Notes under the pieces: generated by a model | Told to the model about the DNA's origin: nothing | The model's input: the letters and a program-made list of their open reading frames with translations, nothing else | Databases searched by the model: none | Shown: positions 1 through 6,823 of the stretch, one piece after another | Position numbering within the stretch: the stretch's first letter is position 1 | How the letters are laid out: every line of letters starts with the position of its first letter | NCBI RefSeq assembly: GCF_021646685.1 | Contig: NZ_JAKJHW010000001.1 | Span: 62,001 to 126,000 of the forward strand | Direction: 5' to 3' | DNA length: 64,000 nucleotides | Source of the DNA: Pseudalkalibacillus salsuginis | Lineage (GTDB): Bacteria; Bacillota; Bacilli; Bacillales; Fictibacillaceae | Position numbers and translations under genes: made by a program

Positions 1-26
1 TGAAAAGTTATATCTTCTTAACGTAT

Positions 27-53
27 AAAAAAAAGACGCCTTTATTGTCGTCT
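27..53 (-). terminator. Possible Rho-independent terminator of an unidentified minus-strand transcript
   Basis: On the minus strand a 5-bp stem (AGACG/CGTCT, plus positions 34-38 and 49-53) is followed by a run of seven T. No gene that I recognise precedes it in positions 60-480, so it may end a small RNA or a transcript I cannot identify. The stem is short, so the call is tentative. Confidence 0.35.
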
Positions 54-59
54 CGTTCT

Positions 60-498
60 TACGTCTATATTGTTCATATGTATGAGCTGGTAAAGTCATT
101 CCGTGAGATTCAATAACTTTATACCCAGCGAGGTTCGGTGCTCTCTAAAGTGGTGGATAGTGATATGCAATATATTTTGTGAGTTCCACTGTACAACCCA
201 ACTGATTGCGAAAAATAACTCAAACAACGAAAGCCCTGCCTCTCTTCCGTCCTTACGACTCCTCGGCCGCGCCAGTGTGATTCAGTTACCGTACGTGCTT
301 TTAACTCCCTTCTACTCAAATTGTTTCCTTGTCTGAAAAAATAGATTAAATGGAGATCAAAAGAGGGGTTGAAAATGTGGATTAAACATTTTTTAGTGCA
401 CGCTTTGTAGAGCACATGATGCCCTTTATGATTCTTCTCATAAAGGAAGCTTAAACCAATTTTTCTTGGAAGGTCTTTTTTGAGGACCCAGAAAATAC
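60..498. other. Intergenic stretch without a recognised gene
   Basis: About 440 bases left of the cold-shock gene terminator. The open frames here overlap each other, carry no family signature and include the terminator, so I do not call them. There is a perfect 9-bp hairpin (423-446, loop GAAGAA on the minus strand) and a GTGC/GCAC stem around 393-412, so the stretch may encode a structured RNA on the minus strand. Function is unknown. Confidence 0.4.
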
Positions 499-529
499 AA
501 AAAGGGTGGCGTACTAACGTATGCCACCC
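499..529 (-). terminator. Terminator of the cold-shock gene
   Basis: Minus-strand hairpin GGGTGGCATAC/GTACGCCACCC with a 4-nt loop (arms 504-514 and 519-529) followed by five T. It lies 22 bases past the stop codon of the csp gene. The stem is long and GC-rich, as in strong intrinsic terminators. Confidence 0.9.
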
Positions 530-551
530 AATAAGACTCAAGTTTTAATAC

Positions 552-752
552 TTAGACTTTTTGTACGTTAGAAGCTTGTGGTCCACGGTTACCTTCAACG
601 ATTTCGAATGAAACGTTTTGACCTTCTTCTAAAGTTTTGAATCCGTCACCTTCAATTGCAGAAAAATGAACGAATACGTCGTTACCTTCTGAAATTTCGA
701 TGAAACCAAAACCTTTTTCTGCGTTAAACCATTTTACTGTACCAGTATTCAT
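552..752 (-). CDS. csp: Cold-shock protein, CspA/CspB family
   Basis: A 66-residue single-domain OB-fold nucleic-acid chaperone, full length for the family. RNP1 (KGFGFIE, about residues 13-19) and RNP2 (VFVHF, about 26-30) are both intact. These aromatic surfaces bind single-stranded RNA and melt structure at low temperature. The start is set by a strong AGGAGGT six bases upstream. A sigma-A promoter lies about 200 bases upstream, giving a long leader as is usual for cold-shock genes, and a strong terminator follows, so the gene is monocistronic. It could correspond to B. subtilis cspB, cspC or cspD; the sequence alone does not say which. Confidence 0.95.
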   Translation of the reverse strand: MNTGTVKWFNAEKGFGFIEISEGNDVFVHFSAIEGDGFKTLEEGQNVSFEIVEGNRGPQASNVQKV

Positions 753-933
753 ATACTGTACCTCCTGAAAATCTTACAAATTCACCAAAAGTTTACCGTT
801 ATATTTATCATTCTGACTGTATAAAAAAACCGCACCCGCATGACTGTGAGACAATTAAATTCGTCCACACAATTGCAGCTACGACTTCAATCTATCCACC
901 ATTTATATAACCAACTTTATCGGCGTTAATCAT

Positions 934-962
934 ATAATAATTCATTTTTTAGAGAATGTCAA
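934..962 (-). promoter_or_regulatory. Sigma-A promoter of the cold-shock gene
   Basis: Consensus -35 TTGACA (957-962) and -10 TATTAT (934-939) on the minus strand, separated by exactly 17 bases. The predicted start near 927 leaves a leader of about 175 nt before the csp start codon. A long structured leader is the usual place of cold-induced control of csp mRNAs. Confidence 0.8.
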
Positions 963-1078
963 TAAAATGCTCATTTTACTGTTAAGGATTTTTACCTTAC
1001 GTATAGTCATCATCAAGGAACATGTTTAAAAAGGGAATGAATATAGTTTTACAAAAGGAAAATTGTAGAGGTGATCAT

Positions 1079-1747
1079 ATGAACCGCAGCTATCCATTTC
1101 CGCAGAGGGATGAAAATATAGAAACTTCAAAACCAGTAATGGAGGTTTATGGTGATGGTGAATTGACAATTGATGCTGATGAGATATCGCTTACTATAGG
1201 AGTCATCACGGAAGATCCAGATGTCAAAACAGCCTCTGCTGAAAATGCCAGAAGGTCCAACCAAGTTCTGAATGCATTATTGAATTTAGGAATACCATCC
1301 AATCAAATTGAAACAGTGGTTTACACGATCCAACCGATCTACGCTTATGAAAATGGCCAATCGATCTTCAAGGGCTTTAGAGTGGAACATTTGTACAGAG
1401 TAATGATCAATGATGTTCGATCAGCTGGTAGCGTTTATGATACGGCGATCCGGAACGGAGCAAATTTCGCTAGGGACATCTCATTCGATGTTTCAAATCC
1501 TAAGGCTTTTTATTTAAAGGCTTTAACAATCGCCTACCAGGACGGTATTCGAAAAGCAGTAACACTCGCTCAACAAATGGGTGTACGGTTAAACCAGGTA
1601 CCGATCAAAGTCGTCGAACTAAAAGAAAGAGAAGTTGTGCCTTTATATAAAACCCAATTGTTGCAATCTGCAGGGCCTACACCAATCCAACCCCAAAAAG
1701 TGACCATAACTGCACAAATGAAAATTTGGTTCTGCTATTCATCATAA
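1079..1747 (+). CDS. SIMPL domain (DUF541) protein
   Basis: About 222 residues from the chosen ATG, which follows AGAGGTGATC; an in-frame upstream ATG at 1022 lacks a comparable ribosome site. The protein matches the SIMPL/DUF541 pattern: an opening segment reading MEVYGDGELTIDADEISLTI, a middle with regular N-x-L-x-x-L-G repeats, and a periplasmic-type beta-rich fold without an obvious signal peptide here. Bacterial SIMPL proteins form oligomeric assemblies at or outside the membrane; their biochemical role is poorly defined. It stands alone between the csp promoter and an XRE regulator. No signal sequence is visible, so the cellular location is uncertain. Confidence 0.75.
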   Translation: MNRSYPFPQRDENIETSKPVMEVYGDGELTIDADEISLTIGVITEDPDVKTASAENARRSNQVLNALLNLGIPSNQIETVVYTIQPIYAYENGQSIFKGFRVEHLYRVMINDVRSAGSVYDTAIRNGANFARDISFDVSNPKAFYLKALTIAYQDGIRKAVTLAQQMGVRLNQVPIKVVELKEREVVPLYKTQLLQSAGPTPIQPQKVTITAQMKIWFCYSS

Positions 1748-1838
1748 TGTTATTGTTCAATCGACACTCCTATACTAAAATAGAGATATGTTGACTATAG
1801 TCCGCTGTCATTTTATGGATTATAATGGGGGATTACAC

Positions 1839-2081
1839 ATGAAACTTGAACAAGCTGTTGGGCTAGTCATCCGTAAGCATCGGACTGTTGAGAAGATTTC
1901 ACAATTCAAACTTGCTGAATTAACTGGCTACGATCGTTCTTTCATAAGCTTACTCGAAAGAGGTCGGCGGATGCCGACACTTAAAACGATATTCGTTTTA
2001 GCAGAACATTTGGATATCCCAGCTCCACAGTTAGTTGAAGAAATTCAGCAGCTTGTCAATAGTGATATCATGGAATATTAG
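1839..2081 (+). CDS. Small XRE-family HTH regulator
   Basis: An 80-residue helix-turn-helix protein made of one Cro/C1-type domain (about residues 5-65), with the recognition-helix pattern GYDRSFISLLERGRRMPTL typical of SinR-like repressors. The start ATG follows GGGGGA by 6 bases; the longer frame from 1788 has no such site and would lie in the promoter region. There is no sensor or dimerisation domain beyond the HTH. The neighbours are a SIMPL protein upstream and a convergent membrane protein, so no target can be inferred. Confidence 0.85.
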   Translation: MKLEQAVGLVIRKHRTVEKISQFKLAELTGYDRSFISLLERGRRMPTLKTIFVLAEHLDIPAPQLVEEIQQLVNSDIMEY

Positions 2082-2091
2082 AGATGTAAGG

Positions 2092-2124
2092 GGACCGATA
2101 GAGAATTTTCTATGCGGTCCTTTT
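2092..2124 (+). terminator. Terminator after the XRE regulator gene
   Basis: GGACCG...CGGTCC hairpin with an inner ATAGA/TCTAT stem, followed by TTTT on the plus strand. It overlaps the last codons of the convergent gene ending at 2110. Confidence 0.75.
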
Positions 2125-2448
2125 GATTTGATGCTTAATCAATTCCTGCTCAAGACTCCCTACCAATATAAATCCGAACATTTTAAAGTCAGCTCGTAAA
2201 GACCAAAAGGGGTGCCTGAATGTTGCAGGTTTATTTCCTTCAATAAAGAAATGACTGATCCATGCAAATGAATAAGCAAGGATCGGTGCAGCTAACATAT
2301 ACCAGAAATTCATAAAAAGGAACGAAACACAAATACATACAAAAACAAAACTCGTCCCGACAAAATGCCATGCTCTTGTAGCAGGTTTCGAATGCTGCTG
2401 TAGGTAGAACGGCCAAAATTCCTTGAAACTCTTAAATTCTTTTTTCAT
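2110..2448 (-). CDS. Mpo1-like / DUF962 membrane protein
   Basis: A 112-residue integral membrane protein. It shows the DUF962 (YGL010w/Mpo1-like) signature: FYLQQHSKPATRAWHFVGT near the N-terminus and ISHFFIEGNKPATF in the second half, with two hydrophobic spans between (about residues 28-65). Yeast Mpo1 is an Fe(II)-dependent dioxygenase of 2-hydroxy fatty acids, with conserved histidines like the three seen here. The bacterial members are uncharacterised, so the activity is only inferred. Three ATG codons stand in a row; the third has the best spacing to GAGGGGG. It is convergent with the XRE gene. Confidence 0.8.
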   Translation of the reverse strand: MKKEFKSFKEFWPFYLQQHSKPATRAWHFVGTSFVFVCICVSFLFMNFWYMLAAPILAYSFAWISHFFIEGNKPATFRHPFWSLRADFKMFGFILVGSLEQELIKHQIKRTA

Positions 2449-2514
2449 CATCATTCCCCCTCAAATTAATTTTAACAAATTATCAAACCCTGCCGTACAT
2501 CGTCTTTCCAACCA

Positions 2515-2823
2515 TCACAATCGAATCGGCTTCACCGCTCCGAGTACGTTCAGAGCGTTGTTCATCTCTTCCATAGATGGCTTTTCCATTCTTGATTTGG
2601 TTTCATATGCTTTCGAAGACTTTTCATTATATCCCTCCGCTGCATGTCTGAATCGTAACGTCAGTACGGTACGTGAAATTTATAGAAATTGAATCAAAAA
2701 AGAACAGCATTGCAGCTGCCTCCTGATTGTACAGCGACGGTGCAGGATGTACTGACTTCGACGTTTATCACGCGTGTGAGCTGCACTTCCGTATTCGACC
2801 TGTAATGGCTCTTGATTATTCAT
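2515..2823 (-). pseudogene. Possible decayed small gene (~100 codons)
   Basis: The frame opens with ATG after a GGAG site and reads MNNQEPLQVEYGSAAHTRDK, then deteriorates and meets an in-frame TAA near the middle. The same frame after the stop gives a protein-like C-terminus (EKPSMEEMNNALNVLGAVK). Between them, a different frame is protein-like (LYNQEAAAMLFFFDSISIN). The simplest reading is two compensating frameshifts in one ~102-codon gene. I do not recognise the product. It could also be chance, since the pieces are short. Confidence 0.35.
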
Positions 2824-2842
2824 CATTTCTCCTTGTTTTTTG

Positions 2843-2938
2843 AGTTGTTAGGATAAATGTAAAGTTGTTGGGATAATTTCCGAGTTGTCGGGATAATTTC
2901 AAAGTTGTAGGGTTTTCCCCTTTAGTTGTCGGGATAAT
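2843..2938. repeat. Five-unit direct repeat, 20-bp period
   Basis: AGTTGT begins at 2843, 2863, 2883, 2903 and 2924, each followed by a variant of GGGATAATTTC. The spacing is 20, 20, 20 and 21 bases. There are no unique spacers and the units are not a multiple of three, so it is neither a CRISPR nor a coding repeat. Units this long repeat on one face of the helix every two turns. Confidence 0.8.
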
Positions 2939-3036
2939 GCTTTGCACCATAGCCCCTTATCCCGTTCATCATATATTTTAGACCCTTTGATTCTATTTTC
3001 TTGGTCTATTCAGTCATTTTTAACTTGTAAATCACA

Positions 3037-3206
3037 AAGAAAAGCGCAATCGCCCTGGTTAACCACGAAGGTCACTGAAAGTCCGAAGAGGAGGCTCGAA
3101 CCAAACAAAGTTCGGTTCTGCGTGGGTAAACACTTCGACTTAAATCAATGTGTCGCCGCCGCAGGACTGGAGTGATCCAAGTGGTTGGGCGGTGGAACTA
3201 GACATC
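3037..3206 (+). repeat. Dispersed hairpin repeat, copy A (long form)
   Basis: Begins AAGAAAAGCGCAATCGCCC and ends GGAACTAGACATC. The paired arms AACCAC/GTGGTT and AGTCC/GGACT are intact. Between GGCT and GTCGCC it carries an insertion of about 55 bases that includes the stem CGAAC/GTTCG. It shares layout and sequence with copies at 20326, 20444, 48552, 62780 and 62896. Confidence 0.9.
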
Positions 3207-3234
3207 ACTTCAATTTTTATGCTTTCTTATCCTT

Positions 3235-3273
3235 TAAAAAAGGCTCTTTACACCCTTAAAAATGTTTTGAGCC
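3235..3273 (-). terminator. Terminator of the small membrane protein gene
   Basis: Minus-strand stem GGCTC/GAGCC (3242-3246, 3269-3273) with a 22-nt loop and a T-rich tail of seven. It follows the stop at 3279 directly. The loop is long, so strength is uncertain. Confidence 0.55.
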
Positions 3274-3278
3274 ATCCT

Positions 3279-3485
3279 CTAATTCTTAGTTGAACCTGTT
3301 CCGTTCCCCTGTTTGTTCGTTTCTTTCAAAATTGGTTCTTCGTTTTCCCATTTATGAAGCTCTTTGGCAGAATGTTTCCGGATAAAGATTGTTGCTGCAA
3401 TCGCCATCGACATAAAAATAAGCAACATGATAACGGATGGTATGTATTCGCTTTTATCCTCTGGAAAATACAAAAATTCCATCAT
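3279..3485 (-). CDS. Small single-span membrane protein, unknown function
   Basis: 68 residues with one hydrophobic segment (about 15-36, rich in Ile, Met and Ala) followed by a basic stretch and a polar, Gly/Asn-rich tail. This suggests an N-out/C-in single-pass protein. It has a good AGGAG site before ATG at 3485 and its own terminator. I do not recognise a family. It sits next to yppE, in the region where sporulation-linked small genes are common in bacilli, but nothing in its sequence shows a sporulation promoter. Confidence 0.65.
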   Translation of the reverse strand: MMEFLYFPEDKSEYIPSVIMLLIFMSMAIAATIFIRKHSAKELHKWENEEPILKETNKQGNGTGSTKN

Positions 3486-3623
3486 AAGGCAAACATCCTT
3501 TCTCCTGATCTTTCTATTATAACAAATGTCAACTTCAACATGTCATGCCGGGGTTTTACAATTAAGTGAACATCAAAAATCAAACAAAAAGAAGCTGAGC
3601 TCTTTGCCCAACCTCCTCCAACT

Positions 3624-3986
3624 TCATAATTGAATTTCAATGGACTCGAGAATATATTCGATTGATTTTGTCATCGAAGTGAACCGTTTGTGCTTCGTAT
3701 CTGTCTGAAATGCCTGTACAGCAGCAATCGTCATATTCTCGTATGTGTCGTTGATCTGGATCGGATACACATATTTAGGCTTTTCTTCGATTGCCCATTT
3801 CACAGCCAAAGGCTTCCATTCGTCGGCAAGTATCTGCACTTCATCAGCAAATGGTTTCACTTCCCCATAGAAGTCGACTTCATATCCATCTTTACAAGTT
3901 CTTTCCTCAAATTGGCGATAAGCCTGTTCATTGAGTTCACGCAGCCTTTGCGTCAACTGCTTCAAACGTCGCTTTTCTGTGACCAT
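3624..3986 (-). CDS. yppE: YppE family protein (DUF1798)
   Basis: 120 residues, about the usual length of the DUF1798 family, whose B. subtilis member YppE is an all-alpha protein of unknown function. The helical pattern (RLKQLTQRLRELNEQAYRQF) and the segment YPIQINDTYENMTIAAVQAF are in keeping with it. The start ATG follows GAGGTGAAACA. In B. subtilis the gene also lies close to yppC and recU, so synteny supports the assignment. Confidence 0.75.
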   Translation of the reverse strand: MVTEKRRLKQLTQRLRELNEQAYRQFEERTCKDGYEVDFYGEVKPFADEVQILADEWKPLAVKWAIEEKPKYVYPIQINDTYENMTIAAVQAFQTDTKHKRFTSMTKSIEYILESIEIQL

Positions 3987-4083
3987 TGTTTCACCTCTTC
4001 TGAACTTATCCTACCAGAGGAAGCACAGAAATGCCATCAAGAGAATACCGTAATCACCAGCGATTCCACTATCATTCAAAATC

Positions 4084-4611
4084 TTAAAACAGACTCACAA
4101 GCCAGTTCCTCTTTTTGGGTTTAGGCGGGCTGTATTCGGTTCGTATCTCGTTCGTCGCGGTGACTTGCAGGAGGAGCTGCTCCTCGAGATCAAGCATTTT
4201 TTCTTCAAGCTCAGTTAAACGGGTTGCCATCTGGTCCATATCTTTCCGATGCTGCATGACCTGGTAGGACAAGACTTCATCTGCTTTTTGAGAAACCTTA
4301 GACTCCAAGATGTTCAATTGATCCTGCAGCTGTTGAAAATAAACATCCAATTCTTTCAGCCCATTTGCTTTTTTCAATGGCACCTTATCATCAGGGCTTT
4401 TCTTCTGCAATTTAATATCGCTCATCTGCAGACCTTGATTCAATTGCTTTTGGATTTCTTCCAGCTGCTCGATGTCCTCTGATCGGAATAAGTAGTGGCC
4501 GTGATCATTTTTCGGGCATGGAATATCAAAATACTTCACCCATCGCTGAATTGTCGTCGGATTGACACTGAGCTTCTTCGATACTGCTTTCGTTTTCACC
4601 AAGCTTTCCAT
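4084..4611 (-). CDS. racA: RacA-like chromosome-anchoring protein
   Basis: 175 residues. An N-terminal MerR-type winged helix-turn-helix (about 5-60; VKTKAVSKKLSVNPTTIQRW) is followed by a linker rich in Lys and Asp and a long coiled coil (about 88-155), then a short basic tail KPKKRNWLVSLF. This layout is that of RacA, which binds origin-proximal DNA and ties it to DivIVA at the cell pole during axial filament formation in sporulation. In B. subtilis racA lies elsewhere, so the location here differs. A generic MerR-type regulator with a coiled coil remains possible. The start is supported by GGGAGG. Confidence 0.7.
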   Translation of the reverse strand: MESLVKTKAVSKKLSVNPTTIQRWVKYFDIPCPKNDHGHYLFRSEDIEQLEEIQKQLNQGLQMSDIKLQKKSPDDKVPLKKANGLKELDVYFQQLQDQLNILESKVSQKADEVLSYQVMQHRKDMDQMATRLTELEEKMLDLEEQLLLQVTATNEIRTEYSPPKPKKRNWLVSLF

Positions 4612-4757
4612 ATTTACGGACCTCCCGGGAATATTGTACCTGTATAATTCGATGGCCTTTCCCCTTCCCCTCCAGGCTTGACAAAACTAGTTCCCTTTCG
4701 GCAAAGAAAGTGGATTTTCCTTTCCAAATCAAGGATTCGACAGCACTAGATCCTTTT

Positions 4758-4786
4758 GTATAGGAGGTGTTCCATATAACATACTA
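4758..4786 (+). promoter_or_regulatory. Sigma-G (forespore) promoter of sspM
   Basis: -35 GTATA (4758-4762) and -10 CATACTA (4780-4786) on the plus strand with 17 bases between them. This fits the sigma-G/sigma-F type consensus GHATR-N17/18-CATnnTA. It lies directly before the ribosome site of a small acid-soluble spore protein gene, which is the expected target. Confidence 0.75.
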
Positions 4787-4805
4787 AGAGCAGGAGGTGA
4801 CTTAC

Positions 4806-4916
4806 TTGAGTAAAAGAAGAGAAGCATCAAAGGAAGACAAGTATGCAGCACAACCGAACAAAAAAACCGGTTACGGAGACAAAAAAATAGAGGGACCGAA
4901 CCGTCCATCGACATGA
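4806..4916 (+). CDS. sspM: Small acid-soluble spore protein M (SspM-like)
   Basis: A 36-residue, very hydrophilic, Lys-rich protein starting at TTG, five bases after AGGAGGTGA. It ends in GPNRPST, the C-terminus I associate with SspM, one of the minor small acid-soluble proteins of the spore core. B. subtilis sspM is about the same size and also lies near the ypp genes. A sigma-G type promoter upstream and a strong terminator downstream make it a monocistronic forespore gene. It is short enough to be missed by gene callers. The role of minor SASPs in the spore is unclear. Confidence 0.8.
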   Translation: MSKRREASKEDKYAAQPNKKTGYGDKKIEGPNRPST

Positions 4917-4922
4917 ACAACA

Positions 4923-4957
4923 GGGCTGACTCAATCCTTTTCGAGTCGGCCCTTTTT
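4923..4957 (+). terminator. Terminator of sspM
   Basis: GGGCTGACTC/GAGTCGGCCC hairpin followed by TTTTT on the plus strand. It ends at the stop codon of the convergent yppC gene. Confidence 0.9.
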
Positions 4958-5954
4958 ATTGAATAGAATGTTTGAAGAAAGATTTCAATTTCGATAAAAC
5001 ATGAAGCTCCATACGTTTATGTTCATACCAGTCATTTAGTTGGATCTGACTCGGCAGTCCGACATCCCGAAAGTATTTTACCGGATTCCGTTCTTTTAAT
5101 GACCAATCCTTGGACTCCTTCCGATGATGATGGATAATAGGGAAAAGCAAACGCAGAGGGAAATGATGCCCTTGCCTTGCCTTTTGGTCGAATAATCGCT
5201 CATAGTCATATCGGCCGCCAGAAGGCTCTGTCATTCTCGCAAAACGAATAAAGCGTTCAGACATTTTTGGATCTGACAAGATCTTGAGAAGCCTCTTTCC
5301 ATGATCAATCCGTTTGGACACATTACGGAAACCATGGACAGAGATACCGTATAGTTCACCTTCAAGAGTAGGAAACAAAACTGTGCTGAAATGGAACCGA
5401 TCCTGAAGCCAATATGGGAAAGTGGCAAATACTTTACGTTTATATGCATTCTGTTCAAGTACAGGTCCTTCAATCACATGCTGCTCATTGATGATCAAAG
5501 CGATATCAAGCCTATTTGGATCATGACGGTCCCAAAAAAGTTCCCACTCTCCTACCATGAACCTGGATACCCCGAATTCCTTCAGTAAATGGAATAATGG
5601 CATTCTCAATTGTTTGGATGCTTCATACAAGAGAAGTTGCGGATACGCATCTTCGAAAATCAACCAATTGGCTCGTTCATATGTATAAAATAGCCATCTA
5701 CGGTCCTTTTGCGGCATGATCACCCTGAACTCTTTCTGTTGTAGATCTGTCATATTCCATCCGGCATTCCTCGAAACCATGCTTGCAAGGAATGGCCAGA
5801 AAAAATCTTTGTTACGAAAATAGTAATTTTGATACGCTTTTGTCCGTGATATGTTATCGACATTCAATCTTTCAGTTTCCCTCTTGATCTTCTGGATTAT
5901 CTTCGTCTCTATCGTTTTTTTTGCAAGCGCTTCCTTGTTATTGGACTGTTCCAT
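4956..5954 (-). CDS. yppC: YppC family protein (DUF2515)
   Basis: About 332 residues from the chosen ATG at 5954, close to the 320-odd residues of B. subtilis YppC; the open frame runs on to 6017, but that ATG has no good site. The protein is soluble-looking, rich in aromatic and basic residues, without signal peptide. Recognisable segments are NYYFRNKDFFWPFLASMVSR (about 45-65) and FGVSRFMVGEWELFWDRHD. The function of DUF2515 is unknown. It is divergent from recU, as in B. subtilis, and convergent with sspM. Confidence 0.75.
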   Translation of the reverse strand: MEQSNNKEALAKKTIETKIIQKIKRETERLNVDNISRTKAYQNYYFRNKDFFWPFLASMVSRNAGWNMTDLQQKEFRVIMPQKDRRWLFYTYERANWLIFEDAYPQLLLYEASKQLRMPLFHLLKEFGVSRFMVGEWELFWDRHDPNRLDIALIINEQHVIEGPVLEQNAYKRKVFATFPYWLQDRFHFSTVLFPTLEGELYGISVHGFRNVSKRIDHGKRLLKILSDPKMSERFIRFARMTEPSGGRYDYERLFDQKARQGHHFPLRLLFPIIHHHRKESKDWSLKERNPVKYFRDVGLPSQIQLNDWYEHKRMELHVLSKLKSFFKHSIQ

Positions 5955-6135
5955 ATGTTCACCCGTCCTGCAAACATCTGTTCGTAAAATCATGCCATTA
6001 CACTCGACATTCTCCAATAATATGGTATATTCTTAATGATGCCCTACCTCAGAGGATTTATTTTGAAACTTAATCTTTATTCTTTCGTCTAGAATGATGA
6101 CGACTCTGTAAGGTCTAGTAAGGAAGGTGAACTGA

Positions 6136-6753
6136 TTGAACTTTCACTATCCAAATCGAAAAAGCCGTCCCATCCAACAACCCCTCAGCCCATCTGCTGG
6201 AAAGTTGAAATTGAACGACTCATATGCTAACAGGGGGATGACATTCGAAGAGGATATCAATCATACCAACGCCCATTATTTGCACATCGGGAAATCGGTG
6301 ATCCACAAGAAACCTACACCTGTTCAGATTGTTTCAGTGGATTATCCGAAAAGAAGCGCAGCAGTCATCAAGGAAGCCTATTTCAAGCAACCATCGACGA
6401 CTGATTACAATGGGGTGTACCGAGGTAGATATATCGATTTTGAGGCAAAAGAAACAAGGAATAGAACCTCATTTCCATTAACGAATTTCCATCAGCATCA
6501 GATCGATCATCTGAAAAGAGTTGTTGAACAGGAAGGAATCTGTTTCATCCTGGTAAGATTCAATGCTTCTCAACAAGATTATTTGATGGAAGTGGCGCAC
6601 TTATTTCATTTTTGGGACCAGCAGGACAACGGAGGGAGAAAATCCATTCCAAAAACCTATTTTGAAGAAAAAGCCCATTTGATTCAATTAGGTTACAACC
6701 CACGTATTGATTATTTGAAAATTGTCGATAACTTGTTCTTTTCTACCTCCTAA
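6136..6753 (+). CDS. recU: Holliday junction resolvase RecU
   Basis: 205 residues, usual length. RecU cuts Holliday junctions during recombination and chromosome segregation and modulates RecA and RuvB. The catalytic region [15 protein letters not shown] (about 95-110) contains the D-x-E-x-K motif of the PD-(D/E)xK-type nuclease fold, and the conserved NRGMTFE segment near residue 32 is present. The start is TTG after AGGAAGGTGA. It forms a two-gene operon with ponA 70 bases downstream, the same pair as in B. subtilis. Confidence 0.95.
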   Translation: MNFHYPNRKSRPIQQPLSPSAGKLKLNDSYANRGMTFEEDINHTNAHYLHIGKSVIHKKPTPVQIVSVDYPKRSAAVIKEAYFKQPSTTDYNGVYRGRYIDFEAKETRNRTSFPLTNFHQHQIDHLKRVVEQEGICFILVRFNASQQDYLMEVAHLFHFWDQQDNGGRKSIPKTYFEEKAHLIQLGYNPRIDYLKIVDNLFFSTS

Positions 6754-6823
6754 GGGATAGAAACAGACGGTTTGATACGAATAATTATTACGTCAGGTTA
6801 CGTTTAGAAAGGTAGGAACAACA

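Noticed and set aside
270-300. Cloning-vector-like stretch (CGGCCGCGCCAGTGTGA)
   Set aside because: Only a short partial resemblance; the flanks continue as ordinary chromosomal sequence.
119-541. 140-codon open frame on the minus strand at the left end
   Set aside because: It overlaps the csp terminator, has no ribosome site, and its sequence has no family resemblance.
1791-1826. Sigma-A promoter TTGACT...TATAAT before the XRE gene
   Set aside because: The two boxes are 24 bases apart, outside the usual 16-18, and the -10 is too close to the ribosome site to be sure.
2843-2938. CRISPR array in the 20-bp repeats
   Set aside because: No spacers and no cas genes; the units abut.
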